Part shown: piece after piece, positions 46,893-55,610 of the stretch
Layout: the number at the start of each line of letters is the position of its first letter
Position numbering within the stretch: the first letter of the stretch is position 1
Notes under the pieces: generated by a model
Told to the model about the DNA's origin: nothing
What the model saw: the letters and a program-made list of their open reading frames with translations, nothing else
The model's database searches: none
DNA from: Kurthia gibsonii
GTDB taxonomy: Bacteria; Bacillota; Bacilli; Bacillales_A; Planococcaceae
Length of the DNA stretch: 64,000 nucleotides
Reading direction: 5' to 3'
Assembly: GCF_006539985.1 (NCBI RefSeq)
Contig: NZ_BJOB01000009.1
Span: 1 to 64,000 of the forward strand
Position numbers and translations under genes: made by a program

Positions 46893-47657
46893 TTGTTACA
46901 TCAATTTTCTCGTAATGAGTTAGCAGTGGGTACAGAAGGTATTGAGTTATTAAAAAATAAGACAGTCGCTATTCTAGGTGTAGGTGGCGTAGGTTCATTC
47001 GCAGCAGAAGCCATCGCACGTTCTGGAATTGGTCGTATTATTTTAGTGGATAAAGATGATGTGGATATTACAAATATTAACCGTCAGTTAGTCGCATATA
47101 TGTCAACAATCGGACGCTCAAAATCAGCAGTCATGAAAGAACGTATCGCAGATATCAACCCAGATTGTGAAGTACATGATTTACACATGTTTTATACAGA
47201 AGAAACATATGAAGAATTTTTCAGCTACAAGCCAGATTATGTTATTGATGCATCAGATACAGTAATGTATAAGATTCATATTATGAAAGAGTGCTTAAAG
47301 CGCGATATTCCAATCATCTCAAGCATGGGCGCAGCGAATAAGATGGACCCAACACGATTCCAAATCGCTGATATTTCAAAAACGCATACGGATCCACTGG
47401 CGAAAGTCATTCGTACAAAACTTCGTAAAGAGGGAATTAAAAAGGGCGTGCCTGTTATTTTCTCAGATGAAAGCCCGATTGTGATTCGTCAAGATGTTGT
47501 AGGAGAAGTTGGGAATCCAGATGCAGCTATTCGTAAAGCGAAAATGCCACCATCATCTAATGCATTCGTTCCATCATCTGTAGGTTTGATTGCAGCAAGT
47601 TGGGTAGTACGTGACATTTTATCACCGATTCATATTGCAACAGTAAAAAATCAATAA
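46893..47657 (+). CDS. tcdA: tRNA threonylcarbamoyladenosine dehydratase
   Basis: ThiF/E1-like enzyme that cyclises t6A37 in tRNA to ct6A with ATP. The 254-residue protein has the nucleotide-binding GVGGVGSFAAEA motif near residue 28, the DNxxR-like DDVDITNINRQ segment and the VIDASD motif. Start is TTG 46893 behind GGAGTGGG. In B. subtilis the homologue yrvM directly follows the aspS/6S region; here about 8.5 kb of accessory DNA separates them. Confidence 0.94.
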   Translation: MLHQFSRNELAVGTEGIELLKNKTVAILGVGGVGSFAAEAIARSGIGRIILVDKDDVDITNINRQLVAYMSTIGRSKSAVMKERIADINPDCEVHDLHMFYTEETYEEFFSYKPDYVIDASDTVMYKIHIMKECLKRDIPIISSMGAANKMDPTRFQIADISKTHTDPLAKVIRTKLRKEGIKKGVPVIFSDESPIVIRQDVVGEVGNPDAAIRKAKMPPSSNAFVPSSVGLIAASWVVRDILSPIHIATVKNQ

Positions 47658-47662
47658 ATTAT

Positions 47663-47706
47663 AAAAAGTTTTCGACGAATAATTCAAATCGTCGGAAACT
47701 TTTTTG
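47663..47706 (+). terminator. Terminator after tcdA
   Basis: AAAGTTTTCGACGA pairs with TCGTCGGAAACTTT (one wobble), then T-run. The following 47707-48107 is AT-rich with no credible gene. Confidence 0.85.
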
Positions 47707-48054
47707 ATTTACTGTAAATAAGACGAAATAAATTCTTTTTAAGGAAATAAGTGGTACAATTGAACGATATGAGTCTTTAATATTTGTAAAAAAAATTCAT
47801 AATGAATTAAAAGAATTGTTTTTGGAAATATGATTACATGAAAAAACAATCTTTTTTGTATAATTAAGAAGTATATATAAAATATGTACATATCTTTTGT
47901 TTTTTATTTATAACTGAATTAAGGACTAGAGGAATTTAAAAAGTGGTACGTTTTAAAGAGTAAGAATAATGAGATAATGTGCGTGTGGAGCGAAAGTTAG
48001 TCGAATAGATAATTGAATAATACGTTATTTTGTATGACACCACTTATTTGAGCA

Positions 48055-48066
48055 AAGGTTGGACAA
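48055..48066. promoter_or_regulatory. Isolated copy of the regulator-binding arm
   Basis: AAGGTTGGACAA here is identical to one full arm (12 of 12, reverse complement) of the palindrome at 49090-49122 on the other side of the MerR gene. No clear second arm is next to it. It may be an auxiliary operator or a relic. Confidence 0.45.
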
Positions 48067-48107
48067 AATAGTTTTACATCACTACATACGAAGCAGAAAA
48101 AATGTAA

Positions 48108-48142
48108 ATAAAAATCGAACCCTCTAAGAAGATTCGATTTTT
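48108..48142 (-). terminator. Terminator of the MerR-type regulator gene
   Basis: On the minus strand AAAAATCGAA pairs with TTCGATTTTT; it overlaps the stop codon region. Confidence 0.75.
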
Positions 48143-49031
48143 AAGAAGTAGTCTTTTTTAATGCAATCCAAATCGGTTCAAGCGTATGTGTAATCGTAAT
48201 GGTTGTCAAAGGTTTTCTTTCAATCAGTTGATTAGCCCCTGTACCGCCTAAGAAAAAAGTGATTTTTGGACGCTTGTTGGCGAACTCATCCAATTCATAT
48301 AAATAGTTTGGCTGATCCAACGGTATATGAGTTGTAGCTGATAATAGTACAACAGTTGGGTGTAATTTATCTACAAAGTCCTCGATTGTACCTGCTGCTG
48401 GTGAACGTCCAATTAAAAATACGCGATAACCTTTTAATAGAATTTGTAATAGTAGAATATGCAAAGGCAGTTCGTGGTTTTCGTATGGTAAGCAAGCGCC
48501 AATCACAAGTGGTGCATTTTTAGAAACAGGGATTTGTTGTTTCACTTCAACAAGATGATTTTGAATAATTGTAGATACGAATTTTTCTTGATATTCGGAC
48601 CATTGTTTCGTCATCCAACGCCTTCCGACCTCTTGTAAAAAAGGTCGAATAAGTTGTTGCAAGTAAACGGTCAAACCAAGTGTTTGATGAGCTTGATGTA
48701 ATGTGATGGAAAAAGCTTCTTCATCACATTCTTCTCCGTAGGCGAGTAATTGGTAAAGAAAAGGTTCGACAAGAGAAGGGGTAGATGGTCTTTTTTCAGT
48801 TTGCTCAGTTGCATACTGAACAGACTTTTTTAATGAAATTCCTTGTTGCAATTGACTTTGTAATAAACACAAAAACTCTACTTGTTGCTGTGAATACTGA
48901 CGATAACCATTCTCTAGTCGTGTCGGATGTAAAAAGTCATAGCGTTGTTCCCATTTACGCAATGTTTCTTTTTTAATCCCAGTAATCGCTTCAACGCTAG
49001 ATATAGAGTAATTTTGAGAAAAATCATCCAT
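48141..49031 (-). CDS. MerR-family regulator with B12-binding-like domain (CarH/LitR-like)
   Basis: A 296-residue regulator: MerR winged helix (about 8-75, SISSVEAITGIKKETLRKWE), helical cap domain (about 85-165) and a cobalamin-binding Rossmann domain (about 174-290). In CarH, adenosylcobalamin in this domain makes a light-sensitive repressor of carotenoid genes. Here the cap motif W-x9-E-H reads Trp139...Glu149-Lys150, so the histidine is lost, and the ExHxxG-type motif reads ENHELP (His186 kept, Gly replaced). Cofactor binding may be altered or absent. ATG 49031 behind GAGGAG is chosen; the longer frame to 49097 crosses the promoter. Divergent to the carotenoid operon it probably controls. 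Confidence 0.88.
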   Translation of the reverse strand: MDDFSQNYSISSVEAITGIKKETLRKWEQRYDFLHPTRLENGYRQYSQQQVEFLCLLQSQLQQGISLKKSVQYATEQTEKRPSTPSLVEPFLYQLLAYGEECDEEAFSITLHQAHQTLGLTVYLQQLIRPFLQEVGRRWMTKQWSEYQEKFVSTIIQNHLVEVKQQIPVSKNAPLVIGACLPYENHELPLHILLLQILLKGYRVFLIGRSPAAGTIEDFVDKLHPTVVLLSATTHIPLDQPNYLYELDEFANKRPKITFFLGGTGANQLIERKPLTTITITHTLEPIWIALKKTTS

Positions 49032-49068
49032 AGAATCAACTCCTCTCACAATGAAGTATGTACTAGTC

Positions 49069-49144
49069 ATTATAGACGCTTTTATCACTTTGTCCAACCT
49101 TTTGTTAAATAAGGTTTGACAAAAATGAATTAACGGTATAGATT
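49069..49144. promoter_or_regulatory. Divergent promoters and palindromic operator of the carotenoid switch
   Basis: Arms TTGTCCAACCTT (49090-49101) and AAGGTTTGACAA (49111-49122) are inverted repeats (11 of 12) around a 9-base spacer. The minus-strand regulator promoter (-35 TTGGAC 49097-49092, 17 bases, -10 TATAAT 49074-49069) lies in the left arm. The right arm contains TTGACA (49116-49121), with TAGATT (49139-49144) 17 bases on, for crtN. A protein on the palindrome would block both promoters. Confidence 0.8.
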
Positions 49145-49237
49145 TAATTATGCTTACCAGTATATTTAATGTAGTAGTAATGATATGTAGAAACGTTACA
49201 ATTACACTTAACTAATCCTTTACAGGGGGAAATATAA

Positions 49238-50788
49238 ATGAAAAAAATTTATGTAGTCGGTGCAGGTCCAGGAGGCCTAACATCAGCCATGTTATTAGCG
49301 CATGCAGGATATGATGTAGAAGTATTTGAAAAAGAAAACTTTGTGGGTGGACGTACAAGTTCAATCCAGCTAGGTGAATACACATTTGATCGTGGTCCAA
49401 CCTTTTTAAATATGATGTACTTAGTACGTGAAATTTTTGAATTAACAGGTCGTACATTAGAAGATTATGTAGAACCAGTCGCATTATCACCTCTTTATGA
49501 GTTAGTTTATGCTGACAAGCGTTTTACTGTAAGTTCGGATTACGATCAAATGATTGAAACAATCTCAAAAACCTTCCCAGGTAATGAAGAAGGTTATACA
49601 CGCTATTTACAAGAGACACATAAAAAATTGGAAGCTCTTGCGCCATTATTACAACGTAAGATGGATAGTGTGACAGATCTTCTAGCCCCAGAAACATTAA
49701 AAGCATTACCAGAGTTAGAGTTTGGTAAATCTTTAATGGATAAGCTAGGTAAATACTTTGATGATGAGCAATTACAATTAGCATTCACATTCCAATCGAA
49801 ATATTTAGGTATGTCACCATGGAATTGCCCTGGTGCATTCTCAATCCTTTCGTACATCGAGCAAGCTTATGGAATTTATCACTTAAAAGGTGGTTTAAAC
49901 CAGTTAACAAAAGCGATGGCGAAAGTATTGGAAGAACAAGGTGTGAAAATTCATTTAAATACGCCAATTAAAGAAATTGTACAGTATAAAAAGCGCATTG
50001 AAGGTATCCGTTTAGAGGATGGACAACTCCTTCATTGTGACGATGTAGTGATCAATGCGGACTTCGGTTATGCTTTAACAAAGCTATTAAATGTACCGAA
50101 AAAACGTCAGTGGTCACCACAAAAAATCGAGAAAAAACAATATTCTTGTTCAACATTCATGTTGTATCTAGGAATTGATACACAATATGATTTACAACAT
50201 CATACAATCCTATTTGCAGAAGATTATCGCAAAAACATGGAAGAAATCTCTGGTACAAAAGTGATTTCAAAAGATATGTCAATCTACGTTCAAAATCCAG
50301 TGGTAACAGACGATACGCTAGCACCAGCTGGTAAATCGACATTGTATGTATTAGCACCTGTTCCAAATAACTTCAGTGAGATTGAATGGAATGAAGTGAA
50401 GCAACAATACCGTGATTTATTAATTGCAACACTTGAAGAACGTCTTGGTCTAACAGATTTAGCTTCACACATCGAAGAGGAATTAATCTATTCGCCAATC
50501 GATTGGGAAGAAAAAATGAATGTGTATAAAGGTGCAACATTTAACCTTGGACACCAATTAAATCAAATGATGACATTCCGACCTCACAATCACTTTGCAC
50601 CATACGAGAATTGCTGGTTAGTAGGTGGCGGAACGCACCCAGGCAGTGGTCTACCGATCATTATTGAATCCGCACGTATTACAGCGAACTTAATGTTAGA
50701 GCGAGATGGACAAAAAACATTCCCAATCAAGCCGCTACCACAAGAATTAGATTATCGTATTACGGAATTGAGTCATGCTAGTTTATAG
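49238..50788 (+). CDS. crtN: Phytoene desaturase-family FAD enzyme (CrtN/CrtI-like)
   Basis: Carotenoid desaturase or oxidase; in Bacillales this family introduces double bonds into C30 diapophytoene or oxidises its end methyl groups. The 516-residue protein has the N-terminal FAD motif VGAGPGGLTSAMLL with VFEKENFVGGRTSS, and the C-terminal GGGTHPGSGLPIIIESA signature. First gene of the operon, RBS AGGGGGA. It overlaps the next gene by 14 bases. It shares the operon with a second family member (53171-54580); which is the desaturase and which the oxidase cannot be told by eye. Confidence 0.9.
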   Translation: MKKIYVVGAGPGGLTSAMLLAHAGYDVEVFEKENFVGGRTSSIQLGEYTFDRGPTFLNMMYLVREIFELTGRTLEDYVEPVALSPLYELVYADKRFTVSSDYDQMIETISKTFPGNEEGYTRYLQETHKKLEALAPLLQRKMDSVTDLLAPETLKALPELEFGKSLMDKLGKYFDDEQLQLAFTFQSKYLGMSPWNCPGAFSILSYIEQAYGIYHLKGGLNQLTKAMAKVLEEQGVKIHLNTPIKEIVQYKKRIEGIRLEDGQLLHCDDVVINADFGYALTKLLNVPKKRQWSPQKIEKKQYSCSTFMLYLGIDTQYDLQHHTILFAEDYRKNMEEISGTKVISKDMSIYVQNPVVTDDTLAPAGKSTLYVLAPVPNNFSEIEWNEVKQQYRDLLIATLEERLGLTDLASHIEEELIYSPIDWEEKMNVYKGATFNLGHQLNQMMTFRPHNHFAPYENCWLVGGGTHPGSGLPIIIESARITANLMLERDGQKTFPIKPLPQELDYRITELSHASL

Positions 50789-51506
50789 GCTATATCTAGT
50801 TTGGTTTACAATTGGCTGTATCCTCGTTGGATTCAGCCTCATTCCACCATGGTTGGAGTGGGCAAATAGTGTATTCTTAATTCTTGCTGGCTTAATTGCA
50901 GTTCGCTATGCAATGCATGCTTTTGGGAATGTAAAAGGTTTACTCATGTCCATCTTTATTTGGATTGTCACGTTCAGTGTGGAAGGATTAAGTGCCTATT
51001 TTAATGTCTTTTTTGGTAATTATGATTATACAGATCGTTTTCCACCATTATTATTCGGTGTTCCAATCGGCATAGGGTTTGCATGGATTGTTATGGTTAT
51101 GGCAGGGCATGCTTTAACGATTCGTCTAAAACATCGTTTTTCTCGTGCTTTCTTTGCGGCTCTCTATGTCGTTCTTTTAGACTTAATTCTTGATCCGGTA
51201 GCTTTCGTTGCAAAGGAGTACTGGATTTGGGAGGACAATAGCGCGTATTATGGAATACCAGCGAGTAACTTTATTGGCTGGTTCGTCGTTGCTTTTATTT
51301 TACAATTATTATTACCACGTACGCGTAAAAATGAGCCGAACGTCAACATGATTAAACAAATGCGTGTCGTCTTTTGGACAATCGTTATTTTATTTTTATG
51401 GATTGCTATTTTATCCAAACTATATTTAGCATTTTTCGTTGGAGTGATTGGTTTTTTACTACTCCAATTTATAAGGGGTGCTGCAAATGATTCGCAAAAA
51501 ATCTAA
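50775..51506 (+). CDS. Carotenoid biosynthesis membrane protein (CruF/DUF422 family)
   Basis: A 243-residue polytopic protein with about seven hydrophobic segments and the family segments FGNYDYTDRFPP and LDLILDPVAFVAKEYWIW. Characterised members (CruF) hydrate a terminal double bond of acyclic carotenoids to give a tertiary alcohol. ATG 50775 lies inside the end of crtN, so translation is coupled. Such a hydroxyl would be a natural acceptor for the glycosyltransferase encoded two genes on (inference). Confidence 0.85.
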   Translation: MLVYRLYLVWFTIGCILVGFSLIPPWLEWANSVFLILAGLIAVRYAMHAFGNVKGLLMSIFIWIVTFSVEGLSAYFNVFFGNYDYTDRFPPLLFGVPIGIGFAWIVMVMAGHALTIRLKHRFSRAFFAALYVVLLDLILDPVAFVAKEYWIWEDNSAYYGIPASNFIGWFVVAFILQLLLPRTRKNEPNVNMIKQMRVVFWTIVILFLWIAILSKLYLAFFVGVIGFLLLQFIRGAANDSQKI

Positions 51507-52095
51507 TTTATTTTTCTTTCAAATTGGTCAGCGCTTCATGATGCGAAGAATGTTTCAAACGATGAAAGTCAATCTGACAACGATTCAAAAACCGTGTATG
51601 GTCGTTGTCAATCATAGTAGTTTTTATGATAGCCTCGTTCTTTTTGAATTATTCAAGCGAGGCTATTTGCCTTCAAACATTGTCGCAGGTATGAGTGCAG
51701 ATGGCTTGAAAAAGTTTCCTTTGTTTAAAGGAATCGGAACTTTTCCTATCTCAAAGCCGATTAAAGTATCTGAAATCAAACAGATGTATGCACTAGCTAA
51801 AACGAATACGATTGCACTTTTTCCTCAAGGTGTAGAAGAACATCAGGAAAAGCGACCCTTGACGATTCAATCAGGTATGGACAAAATAATAAGTAAATTC
51901 CCTCAACATGGCATCGTTTATATTTCAATTTATTATTCATATACAGACGGTTTAAAAGGTGAAGTAGCTTGTCGGATGGATTATCAACCGGCAAGTAAGC
52001 GAACATCGATTCAGGAAGGTATGACATATTATTTAGATTGTTTAAAAGCACAAGTAATTGCAAAAGAAGAAGAAAGGTTTGTACGCTTATGGTAA
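51487..52095 (+). CDS. PlsC-like acyltransferase (carotenoid acylation)
   Basis: A 203-residue 1-acyl-glycerol-3-phosphate-type acyltransferase with the catalytic HX4D motif in NHSSFYD (about residues 38-44) and LFPQG in place of the usual FPEG. Starts at ATG 51487 behind AAGGGG, overlapping the previous gene by 20 bases, and overlaps the next by 7. The position suggests that it esterifies the sugar of a glycosylated carotenoid, as CrtO does in staphyloxanthin synthesis, but CrtO belongs to a different acyltransferase family. Confidence 0.8.
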   Translation: MIRKKSNLFFFQIGQRFMMRRMFQTMKVNLTTIQKPCMVVVNHSSFYDSLVLFELFKRGYLPSNIVAGMSADGLKKFPLFKGIGTFPISKPIKVSEIKQMYALAKTNTIALFPQGVEEHQEKRPLTIQSGMDKIISKFPQHGIVYISIYYSYTDGLKGEVACRMDYQPASKRTSIQEGMTYYLDCLKAQVIAKEEERFVRLW

Positions 52096-53174
52096 TAACC
52101 ATACCTTTTTTAATCGGACTTATTTGGCTGATTTTCAATATTCAATTTTTGAAGAAGTTACGAGTAGCGCAACATAATGATTCAAAAATAAGTGTGTTAG
52201 TGCCACTTCGAAACGAAGAAACACATGTACATAAATTAATGATGAGTTTGAAAAATGTAACGTATAAAAATGCAGAATTTATCTTATATGATGATGATTC
52301 AACGGATCGTACAGCGCAGTTAATCGAAGAGAGATTACATGAAGATACACGCTTTCGCATGATTCGAGGAAAAGCTTTACCAGAGGGATGGCGTGGTAAA
52401 CCACGTGCATGCCAAATATTAGCAGATGAAGCAAGTGGTGATGTACTCCTTTGGATTGATGCAGATGTAACACTTCAAAAGAAAACATTAGAAGCAGTGG
52501 CAACGATGTTTACACAACCGATTGATGCATTAACGGGTTTTCCGCGTTTTAAAGCGAGCAATGTGTTGGAATGTCTGTTAACGCCATTGCTTCATTTTTT
52601 TGTTTATTTTCATCTACCCATCGCACTTGCAAATCATCAACGTATGGTAGCGGCAACAGCTGCAAGTGGTGCATTTATTGCGATTCGAAAAGAAGTGTAT
52701 GAAGAAATTGGTGGACATGCTTCTGTAAAAGATGCGGTAGTGGAGGATGTGGCATTATTTCGCATTTTAAAGCATCATGATAAAAAAGCCATGCTCTATA
52801 ATATTACCGACTTTGTATTTTGCGCGATGTATGCGAATCGCCAAGAAACATGGCAAGGGTTTCAAAAAAATTGTTTTAGAGGAATTAATCATTCTTATCT
52901 AACAGGCATTTTTTTAGTCGTATTCTATTTTCTTTACTTTGTCAGTCCAGTAGGTTTGGCAATTTACGGACTAGTTATGACGGAATATGTATTCTTCGTG
53001 CCACTCGTTTGTATTATACTCATGCGTTTAATTAGTGATCTACTTGCGGAAAAATTGAATATTTATACGTTGCTCATGCCTGTTAGTGCAATTGTTTATT
53101 GTGTATTACTCATTACAACAATGATTCGAACAGCTAGACAAAAAAATACTTATTGGAAAGGACGTATATTATGA
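52089..53174 (+). CDS. Membrane glycosyltransferase family 2 (carotenoid glycosylation)
   Basis: A 361-residue GT2 enzyme: N-terminal membrane helix (about 3-20), catalytic domain with LVPLRNEE, DDDSTDRTA and the DxD motif WIDADVTL, an ED motif (AVVEDVALF), and several C-terminal membrane helices (about 275-350). Resembles staphylococcal CrtQ, which glucosylates the carotenoid acid. ATG 52089 overlaps the preceding stop; the longer frame from 52038 lies within the acyltransferase gene. Overlaps the next gene by 4 bases. Confidence 0.85.
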   Translation: MVITIPFLIGLIWLIFNIQFLKKLRVAQHNDSKISVLVPLRNEETHVHKLMMSLKNVTYKNAEFILYDDDSTDRTAQLIEERLHEDTRFRMIRGKALPEGWRGKPRACQILADEASGDVLLWIDADVTLQKKTLEAVATMFTQPIDALTGFPRFKASNVLECLLTPLLHFFVYFHLPIALANHQRMVAATAASGAFIAIRKEVYEEIGGHASVKDAVVEDVALFRILKHHDKKAMLYNITDFVFCAMYANRQETWQGFQKNCFRGINHSYLTGIFLVVFYFLYFVSPVGLAIYGLVMTEYVFFVPLVCIILMRLISDLLAEKLNIYTLLMPVSAIVYCVLLITTMIRTARQKNTYWKGRIL

Positions 53175-54580
53175 AGCCGACAGCGATTGTTGTGGGTGGC
53201 GGTTTAGGTGGTTTAGCGACTGCGCTCACATTAAGTACGCATTATGATGTGAAAATTTTCGAAAAAAATAGTTGGTTAGGTGGCAAGATGCAATCGATTC
53301 AACTGGGGGAGCATACATTTGATTTTGGTCCTAACACGCTTACAATGCCACGTTACTTTTGGGATGTGCTAGCGCCTTTTGTACAGCCAAAAGAGGAGCT
53401 ACCATTTCAGCGAGTAGAACAACCGACTGCACATCGCTTTAAAGATGCCACCATCACATTTACAACAGATGTAGCAGAGATGCAGCGTCAAATTGCGCTT
53501 ATTGATCCTGTGAGTGCCGAAAATTATCCAGCTTTTATTTTAGAGATTACACGTCTATTTCATCTAAGTGAAAAAGCTTTTTTAAATAAAACATTCTTTA
53601 ACGTAAAAGATTATACAAAGGCTTCATTAATGAAAAATTTAATGGCAGCACGTCCGTTTCAAACATTAGATGCATTTTTAGGTCACTATTTCCCTAATAA
53701 GAAAATTCGACAGTTATTCAATCGCTTTGCGACGTATATCGGTTCTTCTCCATATGAAACACCTGCGACATTTGCGATGATTGCGTATTTTGAGTTAGTT
53801 GAAGGAACTTATTTTTTAGAGGGTGGGCCACCGAATATTGCGGCTACATTTGAACGTGTATTACGCGAACAAGGTGTTAAACTTCATGTAAATGAACCAG
53901 TTTTGAAATTCGCGATGGACGGCGATACAATTCGCTTTTGCGAAACAGAAAAAGGGCGTTATGAAGCGGATATTTTTGTGAGTGATATGGATTATGATGT
54001 CATGCAATCTTTACTAGGTCGAAAAATACCGAAGCGTGAACTTTCAACGTCTGCTTACGTAGAACTCATCGCTTTAAAAGAGCCGGTTGATTTACATCAT
54101 CATAATGTATTATTTAGTAATGATTATGTAGCTGAATTTAAGACATTACGGGAAGGAAATTATGCGCGTAAGCCGAGTGTCTATGGTTGTTATCCATATG
54201 CATCTGATTCGAGTCGATTACCAGCGCTGTTCGTTTTGATTAACGCCCCCGCAAATCTTTATGCCTCACAAGATGGCTTAGTAGAGCAAGTGGATGATGC
54301 CCTTCAGAAATGGGGGATTAAAGAAGAACAAATTGCTGAAAGAAAAGCTTTGCCACCGCATTATATTGCGGACACATTTGCTGTTAGACAAGGAGCAATT
54401 TATGGACAAGCTTCGAATACATGGAAGGGTAGTTTCTTTAGACCATCGAACCACGATTTGAAACTAGATAACCTTTACTATGTAGGTGGAACCGTTCATC
54501 CAGGTGGTGGTTCACCGATTGTTGTAAAAGGTGGCTATGAAGTAGCGAAGCGTATTATACAGGAGCGACAAGAAGTATGA
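53171..54580 (+). CDS. Second phytoene desaturase-family FAD enzyme (CrtN/CrtP-like)
   Basis: A 469-residue flavoprotein with VVGGGLGGLATALTL, IFEKNSWLGGKMQS and the C-terminal YYVGGTVHPGGGSPIVVKGG motif. It is a paralogue of the first gene in the operon; in C30 pathways two such enzymes act as desaturase (CrtN) and terminal oxidase (CrtP/CrtNb). ATG 53171 overlaps the glycosyltransferase stop. Last gene of the five-gene unit, followed by a terminator. Confidence 0.88.
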   Translation: MKPTAIVVGGGLGGLATALTLSTHYDVKIFEKNSWLGGKMQSIQLGEHTFDFGPNTLTMPRYFWDVLAPFVQPKEELPFQRVEQPTAHRFKDATITFTTDVAEMQRQIALIDPVSAENYPAFILEITRLFHLSEKAFLNKTFFNVKDYTKASLMKNLMAARPFQTLDAFLGHYFPNKKIRQLFNRFATYIGSSPYETPATFAMIAYFELVEGTYFLEGGPPNIAATFERVLREQGVKLHVNEPVLKFAMDGDTIRFCETEKGRYEADIFVSDMDYDVMQSLLGRKIPKRELSTSAYVELIALKEPVDLHHHNVLFSNDYVAEFKTLREGNYARKPSVYGCYPYASDSSRLPALFVLINAPANLYASQDGLVEQVDDALQKWGIKEEQIAERKALPPHYIADTFAVRQGAIYGQASNTWKGSFFRPSNHDLKLDNLYYVGGTVHPGGGSPIVVKGGYEVAKRIIQERQEV

Positions 54581-54585
54581 TGTAT

Positions 54586-54628
54586 AAAGTGGGATATCGT
54601 AGTAAACGGTGTCCTACTTTTTATTTTT
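54586..54628 (+). terminator. Terminator of the carotenoid operon
   Basis: AAAGTGGGATATCG pairs with CGGTGTCCTACTTT (three wobble pairs), then T-rich. Confidence 0.75.
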
Positions 54629-54710
54629 TACAACCACGTTGGAAATAAATGAAACTTTTTACTTATTTATTCTGTATAATAAATAGATAACATGAAAAGG
54701 AGTGTGTTCC

Positions 54711-55610
54711 ATGACACTAGAAGTGAGACAGGTAACAAAAAAGTATAAAGATTTTGTTGCTGTCAATGCACTAGATTTTACGATTAATGAAGGAGAAGTC
54801 TTCGGATTAATTGGTCAAAATGGTGCAGGTAAAACAACGACTTTCCGTATGATTTTAAATCTTCAAGATACGACAGAAGGAACAATTTTATGGAAAGGAA
54901 AATCGGTACATAAGCTAGAGCGTGATTTTTTAGGTTATTTACCTGAAGAACGTGGCATTTACCCACAAATGAAAATAGAAGAACAGCTTTACTTTTTCGG
55001 TATGTTAAAAGGGAAATCCAAAAAAGAATTAAAGACGGAAATTCAGTACTGGTTAGAACGATTTGAGCTGACAGATAAGCGAAATGATAAAGCAGAGACA
55101 CTTTCAAAAGGGAATCAACAAAAAGTACAACTGATTGCGAGTTTTATTCATAAACCAGAATTTTTAATTTTGGATGAGCCGTTTAGTGGGCTAGATCCTG
55201 TGAATCGTCAGTTATTAATGGATGCGATTTTAGACTTGAAAAAGCAAGGAACGACAATTTTATTTTCAAGTCATCAAATGGATAATGTTGAAGAACTATG
55301 CGACCACTTATGTATTTTAAAACGAGGTGTTTCACTTTATACAGGTGGATTACAAGAGTTAAAGGCACTATACGGAAAAATCAAACTGAGCATTCGTACG
55401 GCGAAAACAAAACCAGAGCTTGAAGTATTAGAAGGTGTTGAACGTGTGGAACAGACGAGAGATGGTTACACATTATATCTACAAGATGAAAGTTATGGTG
55501 AAGCATTATACCAAGCGATTAGTGAAGGTTTCTATATGGACAAATTCAGCATGGACTATTTATCGCTCGATGAAATCTTTAAATTGAAAGTAGGTGCGCC
55601 AAATGAATAA
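54711..55610 (+). CDS. ABC transporter ATP-binding protein (NatA/YhaQ type)
   Basis: A 299-residue ATPase subunit with Walker A GQNGAGKTTT near residue 38, signature LSKGNQQKVQL, Walker B FLILDEPFSGLDP and the switch His in SSHQMD. ATG 54711 behind AAAGGAG; TATAAT at 54675-54680 may be its -10. Overlaps the permease gene by 8 bases. Resembles B. subtilis YhaQ/NatA, ATPases of sodium or drug exporters; the substrate is not known. Confidence 0.9.
   Translation: MTLEVRQVTKKYKDFVAVNALDFTINEGEVFGLIGQNGAGKTTTFRMILNLQDTTEGTILWKGKSVHKLERDFLGYLPEERGIYPQMKIEEQLYFFGMLKGKSKKELKTEIQYWLERFELTDKRNDKAETLSKGNQQKVQLIASFIHKPEFLILDEPFSGLDPVNRQLLMDAILDLKKQGTTILFSSHQMDNVEELCDHLCILKRGVSLYTGGLQELKALYGKIKLSIRTAKTKPELEVLEGVERVEQTRDGYTLYLQDESYGEALYQAISEGFYMDKFSMDYLSLDEIFKLKVGAPNE

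Noticed and set aside
47707-48107. Possible small gene or RNA in the 400-base gap after tcdA
   Set aside because: AT-rich, no frame with RBS, no clear structured RNA apart from the isolated operator arm at 48055 and the terminator at its end.
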